NCBI RefSeq assembly: GCF_004135735.1
Contig: NZ_CP012670.1
Location: 10,992,501 to 11,056,500 of the forward strand
Source of the DNA: Sorangium cellulosum
Lineage (GTDB): Bacteria; Myxococcota_A; Polyangia; Polyangiales; Polyangiaceae
Length of the DNA: 64,000 nucleotides
Reading direction: 5' to 3'
Shown: positions 17,585 through 25,132 of the stretch, piece by piece
How the letters are laid out: every line of letters starts with the position of its first letter
Position numbering within the stretch: position 1 is the stretch's first letter
The notes under the pieces: generated by a model
Told to the model about the DNA's origin: nothing
What the model saw: the letters and a program-made list of their open reading frames with translations, nothing else
The model's database searches: none
Program-made: the position numbers and the translations under genes

Positions 17585-19105
17585 CTATTGGATGCGATAG
17601 TAGATGATCGTCCCGGCGGGGTTCGATCGGACCAGGGATTCGTAATTGTCCTGGGTCGCGGCGGCGCCGCTCCCGCCAGCGCCGCCAGCGCCGCCGCCAC
17701 CGCCGCCACCGCTACCGCCGGGCTCGCTGAGCTTCCCTGCCCCCGTCATATCGAGCACCGCGTGGATGCGCACGCGCGTCTCGCGCTTGTTCCCGGGGAC
17801 CACGCCGTCGGCGTAGATGCTCAGGAACTTGGTCTTGTTGCCGATGAGCCCCTGCCTTTGCATCGACTTCAGGCTCGTCTTGAACTTGACGGGCTCGACG
17901 CCCATGGCCTTGAGCTGCTGACCGAGCATGGACCCCAGGGACATGGATTTGCCCTCCTGCTGGGTCATCGCCGCGTGGTAATCGGCCGCGGAGGGGAAGA
18001 TGAGCCCCCCGGTCAGGCCCTGCACGAGCGAGACCACCGTGAGAAAGGAGGTCATCTGGATCGGGTCGTTGCAGAGCGCCGTCGTGGCGACATCCACCAG
18101 GTTGGGGCTGCACGTGAGCGCGAGGAGCGCCTGCGGGCTCGCCGTGGTCACGTTGATGCCCTGCTTGCGGTTGCCCCAGACGGTCAGGACCCGCTTGTCA
18201 GGGTCGTTCGGGTCCGGGTCGACGAACGTCGCCCAGAAGTCGTCGCCCATGCCGCGGACGAGCCGCAGCTCCTCCAGCGAGTCGTACGGGGCGTTCTTGC
18301 GCTGGTAGGCGAGGCCGAGCGTCTGGTAGATGCTGTCCTCCGCGCCCGTGGAGCCCTGGGCGTTCGCGGACAGATCGCAGTTGAAGAGCTGGTCGCCGGG
18401 ATCGGCCCAGTCGATGAGCGCGCTGCAGATCGCTGTCCGGTCGGAGAACTGGCCGTCGCCGTCGCGCTCCTCGAAGAGCGGGTTGTACTGCGCCGGGGCC
18501 ATGAGGGCGAACAGCTGGCCCGCCACGGCGAGCTGGTCCTGGATGGCGATGTCGTCGGCGGCGCGGTTGATGTTGAGCTTCGCGTCCTCGTCGACGATCT
18601 TGAGCTCGAAGCGCCCGCCGCCGGTGAGCCCCAGGTTCTTGCCCCCCGCCGCGCTGCCGTCGGCCGCCCCGGGGGGCGGCTCCTCGCCCGGCGCGACGAG
18701 CTGCGCGTTGAAGGGGCCGAGGAAGATGTCGGTGAACCTCCAGATCGGCACCTGGATCTCGCCCCGCACCCCGACGATCGCGAGCATCGGCCCGATCGCC
18801 GCGCTCACGCTCGGCTCGGCGGCGATGAGCATGCGCGACAGGTTCACGGCGCTCCGCGCGTAGTACTCGGCCCGGAGCGCGTCGCGGTCGGCGAGCGCCG
18901 CGGACAGCTCGGTGGAGGTCTCCTCCTGGAGCTCGGTCAGGAACACGGTGAGCACCGTGATCGCGCCGAGCACCATGACCAGCGCCACGCCCCGCCGGTC
19001 GCGCCGCCTCCTCAGGCGGCGGCGCGCGCGCCCGCCCGGCGGGGTGGGGCCCGGCGGGGTGGGGGAGGCGCGCTCCTCGGCGTGGGGTGCTGCGGGGTGG
19101 TTCAT
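17585..19105 (-). CDS. gspK: Type II secretion minor pseudopilin GspK
   Basis: 506 aa. The prepilin segment is RRGVALVMVLGAITVLTVFL, without the usual Glu at mature position 5, a known trait of GspK, which caps the pseudopilus. The large alpha-domain insertion follows (KLNINRAADD, YDSLEELRLVRGMGDDFW, similar to the helix-hairpin-helix-like GspK region). An Ala/Gly-rich stretch (GGSGGGGGGGAGGAGG) lies near the C-terminus. The start is 3 bp from the gspJ stop. Confidence 0.9.
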   Translation of the reverse strand: MNHPAAPHAEERASPTPPGPTPPGGRARRRLRRRRDRRGVALVMVLGAITVLTVFLTELQEETSTELSAALADRDALRAEYYARSAVNLSRMLIAAEPSVSAAIGPMLAIVGVRGEIQVPIWRFTDIFLGPFNAQLVAPGEEPPPGAADGSAAGGKNLGLTGGGRFELKIVDEDAKLNINRAADDIAIQDQLAVAGQLFALMAPAQYNPLFEERDGDGQFSDRTAICSALIDWADPGDQLFNCDLSANAQGSTGAEDSIYQTLGLAYQRKNAPYDSLEELRLVRGMGDDFWATFVDPDPNDPDKRVLTVWGNRKQGINVTTASPQALLALTCSPNLVDVATTALCNDPIQMTSFLTVVSLVQGLTGGLIFPSAADYHAAMTQQEGKSMSLGSMLGQQLKAMGVEPVKFKTSLKSMQRQGLIGNKTKFLSIYADGVVPGNKRETRVRIHAVLDMTGAGKLSEPGGSGGGGGGGAGGAGGSGAAATQDNYESLVRSNPAGTIIYYRIQ

Positions 19106-19108
19106 GGC

Positions 19109-19825
19109 TCAGTTGCTCACGCCGAAGGCGATGGGGACCTGCATCGGGATCGTGACCTTCGTCTCGAACTTGATGGGCTCGTCGCCCGGCCCGCCCTTCA
19201 GGACCAGCGTCACCCAGACCTGCGCCGGGAGCCGGTCGAGCTGCGCCGCCGGCTGCGTCGAGTCCCACGAGTCGGTCCACTCGCCGGTGACGGGATCGAG
19301 GTACTGGACGTTGAAGCTCTCGATGTCCTCGGCGAGCACGTTGACGACCCCGCCCCGCGTCGGCTCCAGGTCGATGTGCTTCGCCTCCCGCCGCACGAGA
19401 TCGAGCTTGTCGCTGCGCTCCGGGTCGCGCGCGGCGAAAAAACCGATCTCGCACTGATCCGACTCGTGCGCGTTCCTGAGGAGCCGCCGGTGCGCGAACG
19501 CGGTGAAATCGACGCGGTCGGCGGTCGAGGAGTCCTCCCCGGTGAAGGCCGTGAGCCGCACGACGGCGTTCCTGTCGGCCGGCTGGTGCCGGGACAGGAA
19601 CGCCGCCTGGAGCTCGCGCGAGATGCGCGCGACGGCGCCGCGGCCCTGGTGGTAGCGGTCGCTCATGCGCGCGATGCCCGTGCGCGCCCGGCTCATGCCG
19701 TCGAACGCGCCGTAGATGAGCGTCCCGATGAGCGCCAGGATGCCGACCGAGACGAGGACCTCGAGGAGCGTGATCCCGGCCGCGCCGCGCCGCCGGGCGC
19801 TCGCCGTTCGCGCCGCCGCGGTCAC
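19109..19825 (-). CDS. gspJ: Type II secretion minor pseudopilin GspJ
   Basis: 238 aa from a GTG at 19825 that overlaps the gspI stop as GTGA; longer upstream extensions in this frame run through gspI and are not credible. The prepilin signature is GAAGITLLEVLVSVGIL with Glu at mature position 5. The remainder is a beta-rich minor pseudopilin domain (ISRELQAAFLSR, DRVDFTAFAHRR, ESFNVQYLDP). It forms the tip complex with GspI and GspK. Confidence 0.88.
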   Translation of the reverse strand: MTAAARTASARRRGAAGITLLEVLVSVGILALIGTLIYGAFDGMSRARTGIARMSDRYHQGRGAVARISRELQAAFLSRHQPADRNAVVRLTAFTGEDSSTADRVDFTAFAHRRLLRNAHESDQCEIGFFAARDPERSDKLDLVRREAKHIDLEPTRGGVVNVLAEDIESFNVQYLDPVTGEWTDSWDSTQPAAQLDRLPAQVWVTLVLKGGPGDEPIKFETKVTIPMQVPIAFGVSN

Positions 19826-20532
19826 TCTCCACCTCCCGCGCCGCCCGCGCCGCTCTCGTCGGGCGCGCCGAGCTGGGGCACGGTGATCCACTGCACGAGC
19901 TCGAGATCGTGCTCGCGCGCCCCCTGCTTCCACGTCAGCGTGACCGTCACCCGCCGCGCGCTCGCCTCGAAGATCGGCTGGATCGTCGGCGCGAGCATGT
20001 CGATGAACGGCTGGAGCAGCCCCGCGATCCCGCCGGCGGCGGCGGCGTCGCCGCCCCCCTCGCCGCCCTGGGCGCCGACGAGCGACTGCGCGAGATCGCT
20101 CAGGTTGCCGCTCGGGGCGGCGGCGCCGGTCGACTCCGACGGCTTCGCGAGATCGCCGAGCGCGCCGAGCCCGTCGAGGTCCGCGTCGAGGTCCAGCTCG
20201 CCGTACTTGGGCTCGGGCATCTCCGGCTTCTCGATGCGCCACGAGCACGTGATGCCCGGCGTCTCGTCGCCCTCGCAGCACGGCCCGCTGTCGGCCTCGT
20301 CGAGCGCCGGCAGGCCGTCCCTGGCGAGCCGCTCCTCGAGCTCGGTCATCTTGCAGCGCGCGAGCCCGGTCGCCACGCTGAGGCTCCGCGCGTGCGCCGC
20401 GCTCGAGAAGGCGCCGGCCTGCGCGGAGAGGATCGCCGTGAGCCCGAGGCCGAGGATGGCGACCGCCACCATGACCTCGAGCAGGGTGAAGCCGCGGGCG
20501 CGCAGCAGAACCCCGTGTCCTCGCGCTCCCAT
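19822..20532 (-). CDS. gspI: Type II secretion minor pseudopilin GspI
   Basis: 236 aa. The prepilin cleavage signature is ARGFTLLEVMVAVAILGLGL. A conserved ATGLARCKMTELEERL helix follows. The protein is about twice the usual GspI length because of a Gly/Ala/Ser-rich insertion (about 125-185) with a helical LLQPFIDMLAPTIQPIFEAS piece, before the closing VTVTLTWKQG strands. CC and C near residues 85-96 may form a disulfide. It shares one base with the gspH stop (TGATG). Confidence 0.88.
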   Translation of the reverse strand: MGARGHGVLLRARGFTLLEVMVAVAILGLGLTAILSAQAGAFSSAAHARSLSVATGLARCKMTELEERLARDGLPALDEADSGPCCEGDETPGITCSWRIEKPEMPEPKYGELDLDADLDGLGALGDLAKPSESTGAAAPSGNLSDLAQSLVGAQGGEGGGDAAAAGGIAGLLQPFIDMLAPTIQPIFEASARRVTVTLTWKQGAREHDLELVQWITVPQLGAPDESGAGGAGGGE

Positions 20533-21230
20533 CAGAACCCCGTGTCCTCGCGCTCCGACGCCTCGGCGTCGTCGCGCGGCCTCGGCATGCTCACCTTGCC
20601 CCGCCGGAGCTCCGTCTTGCCGGTCAGCGGCGAGACGAGCACCGTCATCACCGAGTCCTCGGTCCCCCCGGCGCCGAGGCTGAGCTGGATCGCGGCGCGC
20701 TCGGTCTGGCCGCCCGGCCAGAAGTAGAGGTAGGCGCGCCCCTCCGCCACGGGGTCGTCCTGGTGCGCGGTCTCGACCTGGAGGAAGCGCACGCCGCTCG
20801 ACAGCTCCTTGCCGGCCCTGCCCTCCTCGGGGTTGAAGCCGTACGCCTTCGCCGGCTGGAACGAGGGGCGCGGCGCGCGCGGCCCCTTCAGGATCGACTC
20901 GGCCTCCTCCACCGCCGCCCGCTCGGCGTCCGTCGCGGCGGCGGCGCCGCCGGTCCGGTCGTTCCGCTCGATGGCGAGCGCGCTCGTCGACTCCTCGAGC
21001 GCGATCACCCGCTCCTCGAAATCGAAGACCAGCCGCACCGGCTTGGACTGGGCGTTCGCGTGGGCGTAGGCCACCCGGACCGCGCCCGCGACGAGCGCCG
21101 CGCTCCGCTTCAGCCGCGCGCTCGTGACGGCGCCCATGCCGAGGATCACCGAGCCGCTGATGACCGCGATCACCGTGACGGTGATCAGCACCTCGACCAG
21201 CGTGAGTCCCCTCGTGCGACGGCGTGCCAT
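20532..21230 (-). CDS. gspH: Type II secretion pseudopilin GspH
   Basis: 232 aa. The prepilin signature is TRGLTLVEVLITVTVIAVIS near the N-terminus, then the GspH-type AYAHANAQSKPVRLVFDFEE strands. An Ala-rich charged insertion (about 90-125) separates the two sheets. The C-terminal tail is charged. Located 26 bp after gspG and one-base coupled to gspI. Confidence 0.85.
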   Translation of the reverse strand: MARRRTRGLTLVEVLITVTVIAVISGSVILGMGAVTSARLKRSAALVAGAVRVAYAHANAQSKPVRLVFDFEERVIALEESTSALAIERNDRTGGAAAATDAERAAVEEAESILKGPRAPRPSFQPAKAYGFNPEEGRAGKELSSGVRFLQVETAHQDDPVAEGRAYLYFWPGGQTERAAIQLSLGAGGTEDSVMTVLVSPLTGKTELRRGKVSMPRPRDDAEASEREDTGF

Positions 21231-21256
21231 GGGCGCTCCTTGCTACCAGCGCGGCG

Positions 21257-21694
21257 CTACATCTCCGCGATCTTGGAGAGGTCCGACTGCCTCATGTTGT
21301 CCCGGATGTCGTCTGGCGTGCCCTCTTTCCTGTCGTCGCCGGCCGAGATCACGCGGATCTCGCCCTCCTCGCACTTGATCTTGTACGGCACGCCCCAGGG
21401 GTCGTCCGTCTTGTTGGCGTCGATTTGCTTCGCGCTCACCAGCGTCTGGAGGGTCGGGCACGTGTCGCCGCCGCTCCCGAGCTGCTGGTACTGCTCCGCC
21501 GCGCTCTTGATGATCGTCGCCCCGGTGTAGGCGCTCTTGATGCGCGACTCCTTGAGCTTCGGCCACAGCGCGAGCGTCGCGCCGCCGGCGATGATCGCCA
21601 TGATCGTCACCACGATCAGCACCTCGACCAGCGTCACGCCCCGCGAGAGCTTCCGGCCCAACCTTCGAATGTTCTTCGCTCTGTTCATTCCCAT
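21257..21694 (-). CDS. gspG: Type II secretion major pseudopilin GspG
   Basis: About 145 aa. The prepilin signature is SRGVTLVEVLIVVTIMAIIA with Glu at mature position 5. The C-terminal DDPWGVPYKIKC block is the GspG beta-sheet with the usual Trp-Gly. Two cysteines (CPTLQTL and YKIKC) could form a disulfide. Three in-frame starts are possible: the GTG at 21703, which overlaps the preceding stop as GTGA, and ATGs at 21694 and 21688. I show 21694, where GGAG lies about 8 bases upstream. It forms the pseudopilus shaft. Confidence 0.9.
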   Translation of the reverse strand: MGMNRAKNIRRLGRKLSRGVTLVEVLIVVTIMAIIAGGATLALWPKLKESRIKSAYTGATIIKSAAEQYQQLGSGGDTCPTLQTLVSAKQIDANKTDDPWGVPYKIKCEEGEIRVISAGDDRKEGTPDDIRDNMRQSDLSKIAEM

Positions 21695-21699
21695 CGTCC

Positions 21700-22113
21700 T
21701 CACTCCACCCTGTCCAGGCCGCCGATTTCGCCGTCAGGCCCGTCGCTCATCAGATCGTATCCCTCCGGATCCGCCCTGCCAGGGCAGGTGAGCCGGAGCG
21801 GTCGCCCCCACGCGTCGACCGGGTCCATCGCGAGGTATCCCTCGCGCTTCAGCGCTTCCAGCGAGGCCGGGCACCGCCGCTCGTGATCGGCGCGGTACAG
21901 CGTGATGGCCCCGTGGACGACGGACAACGTGGCGCGGGTCGACCGGATTCCCACGAGCCGCCGCTCGCGCGCGCCGAGGAGCAGGAGCAACAGGGCCATG
22001 GCGAGGCCGGCCGCGAACGGCGTCGCGCGCGCCATGCCGGTCCGCCGGAAGAGCCCGCCGCCGCGCTCCCAGGGGAAGAAGATCGTGCTCTCTCGCTGCC
22101 TGCGCCGCCCCAT
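21700..22113 (-). CDS. GspG-like membrane protein without prepilin peptidase site
   Basis: 137 aa between gspF and gspG. The C-terminal half follows the GspG plan closely: CPASLEALKREGYL, DAWGRPLRLTCPG and GYDLMSDGPDGEIGGLD, including two Cys at positions equivalent to those in the adjacent GspG and a possible calcium loop. The N-terminus, however, lacks the G-F-T-L-x-E cleavage motif. Instead a basic segment precedes a Leu-rich helix (AGLAMALLLLLLGA). It may therefore stay anchored in the inner membrane rather than assemble into the pseudopilus. The gap to gspF is 8 bp. Confidence 0.75.
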   Translation of the reverse strand: MGRRRQRESTIFFPWERGGGLFRRTGMARATPFAAGLAMALLLLLLGARERRLVGIRSTRATLSVVHGAITLYRADHERRCPASLEALKREGYLAMDPVDAWGRPLRLTCPGRADPEGYDLMSDGPDGEIGGLDRVE

Positions 22114-22121
22114 GATCCCCC

Positions 22122-23348
22122 CTACCCGACGAAGCTCGACATCTGGATGAGCGGCATGAGGATCGAGATCGCGATGAACGCGACCGCGCCGCCCATGACG
22201 ACGATCATGAGCGGCTCGAGCAGGCTCGTGAGCACCTGGACGCGGGTCTCGACGGCGGAGTCGTAGGCGTCGGCGACGTTCTCCAGCATCGACTCGAGCT
22301 GCCCGCTCCGCTCGCCGATGGCGATCATGTGGGTGACGATCGGCGGGAACCGGCCGCTGCGCTTCAAGGGATCGGCGATGCTCTGGCCCTCGCGGATCGA
22401 CCCGATGGCGTCGGAGACGACCTTCTCCAGGGCCGCGTTGCCGAGCACGCTCCGCACGATGTCCATCGCGCTGAGCAGCGCGACGCCCGACGAGAGCAGG
22501 GTCGCCAGGGTCCGCGCGAAGCGCGCGATGGAGAGCATCTGGATGAGCGTGCCGAAGATGGGCGCCCTGAGCACGAAGGTGTCCCACGTGAGGCGCCCCT
22601 TCGGCGTGCGCAACCAGCGGCGGAACCCATACACCGCGCCGACGAGCGCGAGGATGACGAGCCACCAGTAGCTCGCGGCGAACTCCGACGTGCCGATGAG
22701 CAGCGCGGTGTACCAGGGCAGCGCCTGGTCCATCGACGCGAAGATGCCCGTCACGTTCGGCACGACCGCGACCATGAGCACCGAGATGAGGCCCGTGCCG
22801 ATGACCGCCATCAGCGCCGGGTAGGCGAGCGCGGCCGTCACCTTGCCGACGAGCTTCGCCTGGTTCTCCATGAACGTGGTCAGGCGGCTCAGCACGCCCT
22901 CGAGCGTGCCGGACGCCTCGCCGGCGCGCACCATGCTCACGTAGAGCGGCGGGAAGACGGACGGGTGCCCCTCCAGCGCCTTGGCGAAGCTCGTGCCCTC
23001 GCGCACCTGCTCGCGCACCTGCGTGAGCACCTTCTTCAGCGACTCCTTCTCGACCTGCTCGATCAGCGCGTTGAGCGACTCGAACAGCGGGATGCCGGCG
23101 CCGATGAGCGTCGCGAGCTGGCGGGTCATCACGGCGACGTCCGTCGTCGAGGGGCGGCTCGCGAAGGCGAAGAGCTGGATGTCGCGCTTCGCCTTCTCCT
23201 TGGCCGCCTGCTCCTCGGTCGCGCCGGTGAGCATGATGCCGTCCTTGCGCAGGGCGGCCCGCAGGGCCTTCGCGTTCTCCGCGTCGCGGACCCCTTTGAC
23301 CGGCTTGCCGCTGGCGACGAGGATGCCCTTGTATTCGAATACCGCCAC
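22122..23348 (-). CDS. gspF: Type II secretion inner-membrane protein GspF
   Basis: 408 aa from a GTG at 23348 (GGGAG about 6 bases upstream), the standard GspF length. Two repeated T2SSF domains are evident: VMTRQLATLIGAGIPLFESL, then SIARFARTLATLLSSGVALL. Membrane helices occur at about 170-190, 215-240 and near the C-terminus (MIVVMGGAVAFIAISILMPL). GspF is the polytopic platform protein that couples the GspE ATPase to pseudopilus assembly. Confidence 0.95.
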   Translation of the reverse strand: MAVFEYKGILVASGKPVKGVRDAENAKALRAALRKDGIMLTGATEEQAAKEKAKRDIQLFAFASRPSTTDVAVMTRQLATLIGAGIPLFESLNALIEQVEKESLKKVLTQVREQVREGTSFAKALEGHPSVFPPLYVSMVRAGEASGTLEGVLSRLTTFMENQAKLVGKVTAALAYPALMAVIGTGLISVLMVAVVPNVTGIFASMDQALPWYTALLIGTSEFAASYWWLVILALVGAVYGFRRWLRTPKGRLTWDTFVLRAPIFGTLIQMLSIARFARTLATLLSSGVALLSAMDIVRSVLGNAALEKVVSDAIGSIREGQSIADPLKRSGRFPPIVTHMIAIGERSGQLESMLENVADAYDSAVETRVQVLTSLLEPLMIVVMGGAVAFIAISILMPLIQMSSFVG

Positions 23349-23356
23349 GGCTCTCC

Positions 23357-25132
23357 CTACTCGTCGACGATGACGTCTTCCTGGGTCGCCGCGAGCACCT
23401 CCTCGACGGTGGTGATGCCCTGGATCACCTTGCGCGCCCCGTCGTCCCGGAGCGTATCCATACCCTGGGAGATGGCGACGCGCTTGATCGTCTGCGCGTC
23501 CGCGCTCTTCAGGATGAGCGGGCCCACCGCGTCGTCGATGACCATCAGCTCGTAGATGCCCCGCCGGCCGATGAAGCCCTTGTGGTTGCACGCGTCGCAG
23601 CCGCCCGGCTTGTGGAACACGGCGCGGTCGATGTCCTGCCCGATGTACTCGTACTGCTGCCCGTGCACGCTGTAGCGGTTCGACAGCTTCCGCCGCGCCT
23701 TCCAGGCGAGCCGGTCGCGGTCGAGGCCGAGCTGCTGGAGCTCGTGGTCGGACGGGCGGTAGGGGACCTTGCAGCTCGGGCACAGGAGGCGCACGAGGCG
23801 CTGGGCGAGGATGCCGATCACGCTGCTCCGCACGAGGAACGGCTCGATCTCCATCTCGACGAGGCGCGTCACGGCGCCGGCCGCGTCGTTCGTGTGGATC
23901 GTGGAGAGCACGAGGTGGCCGGTCAGCGAGGCGTGGATGGCGATCTCGGCGGTCTCCTTGTCGCGGATCTCGCCGACCATGATCACGTCCGGGTCCTGCC
24001 GGAGGAACGCGCGCAGCGCCGAGGCGAAGGTGAGCCCGATGCCGGGGTGGACGTGGACCTGGTGGATGCCGCCGATCTCGTACTCGACCGGATCCTCGGC
24101 CGTGAGGATGTTCCGGCTCGGCTCGTTGATCCGGTTGAGGCAGGCGTAGAGCGTGGTCGTCTTGCCGCTGCCGGTCGGGCCGGTGACGAGGATGATGCCG
24201 TCCGGGCGCTGGATGAGCCCGTCCATCAGCGCGTACTCGCGCGGCGCGAAGCCGAGGTCGTCGAGCCCGAGCAGGACCGACGCCTTGTGCAGGATGCGCA
24301 TCACGATCCGCTCGAAGCCGCGGCTCGTCGGCACGGTCGAGACGCGGATGTCGACGCTCTTGCCCGCGATCTTCAGGGTGATGCGGCCGTCCTGGGGGAG
24401 CCGCTTCTCGGCGATGTTGAGCGACGCCATGATCTTCACGCGCGCGATGATCGGCGCCATGAACTGCTTCGAGGCGCGCTTGGCGACGTAGAGCTCGCCG
24501 TCGATCCGGTAGCGGACGACGACGTCGCGCTCCTCGGGCTCGATGTGGATGTCGCTCGCCCGCTCGCGGACCGCCTGCGCGAACAGGCCGTTGACCCAGG
24601 CGATGATCGGGGCGTCGTCGTCCGAGTCGATGATGTCGACGAGGTTGTCCTCCTCGAGCGCGGTGTCGCCCTCGAGCTTCGCCCCCCCGTCCTCCTTGCG
24701 CTCCCAGACGCGGTTGATCGCGTTCAGCACCGCGTCGCTCGTGGCGACGGCGATCTCGACGGGCTTGCCGAACAGCGCCCGCACGTCGTCGACCGCGGTG
24801 GTGTCGAGCGGGTCGGCGACCGCGCAGTAGACGACCCCGTCGTTCTCCGCGAGCGGCAGGATCTTGTGCTGCTTGGCGTAGGTGATCGGCACCCGGCTCG
24901 CGAGCTCGAGCGGCACGGCGTCGGAGTCGATGCGCTGGAGGAGCCCGACCTCGCACTCCTCCGCGAGCGCCTTCGCGATGGCCGCCTCGTCGGCGATGTT
25001 GGACGAGACGATGAGGTCCGCGAGCGGCTGCCCGCGCTCGCGGACCGTGTCGTAGAGCGGCACGAGCCGCTCGGCGGGGACGACGCCCCGCCGGACGAGG
25101 ATCTCGCCGAGGTACTGTTGCTGCATGCTCAT
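23357..25132 (-). CDS. gspE: Type II secretion assembly ATPase GspE
   Basis: 591 aa. The N-terminal GspE-N domain (about 5-150) is followed by the ATPase: Walker A GPTGSGKTTTLYACL, Asp box AEDPVEYEI, Walker B DPDVIMVGEIRD and His box LSTIHTNDA. A tetra-Cys zinc element (LCPSCKVPY, later CDACNHKG) is present, as in GspE and PilB. It powers pseudopilus extension in the cytoplasm. Its ATG overlaps the gspD stop (ATGA). Confidence 0.97.
   Translation of the reverse strand: MSMQQQYLGEILVRRGVVPAERLVPLYDTVRERGQPLADLIVSSNIADEAAIAKALAEECEVGLLQRIDSDAVPLELASRVPITYAKQHKILPLAENDGVVYCAVADPLDTTAVDDVRALFGKPVEIAVATSDAVLNAINRVWERKEDGGAKLEGDTALEEDNLVDIIDSDDDAPIIAWVNGLFAQAVRERASDIHIEPEERDVVVRYRIDGELYVAKRASKQFMAPIIARVKIMASLNIAEKRLPQDGRITLKIAGKSVDIRVSTVPTSRGFERIVMRILHKASVLLGLDDLGFAPREYALMDGLIQRPDGIILVTGPTGSGKTTTLYACLNRINEPSRNILTAEDPVEYEIGGIHQVHVHPGIGLTFASALRAFLRQDPDVIMVGEIRDKETAEIAIHASLTGHLVLSTIHTNDAAGAVTRLVEMEIEPFLVRSSVIGILAQRLVRLLCPSCKVPYRPSDHELQQLGLDRDRLAWKARRKLSNRYSVHGQQYEYIGQDIDRAVFHKPGGCDACNHKGFIGRRGIYELMVIDDAVGPLILKSADAQTIKRVAISQGMDTLRDDGARKVIQGITTVEEVLAATQEDVIVDE

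Noticed and set aside
16163..20683. 1506-codon open frame on the plus strand opposite the T2SS operon
   Set aside because: It is antisense to gspL-gspI, has low-complexity Arg/Glu/Ala composition and no motifs, whereas every minus-strand frame matches a Gsp family.
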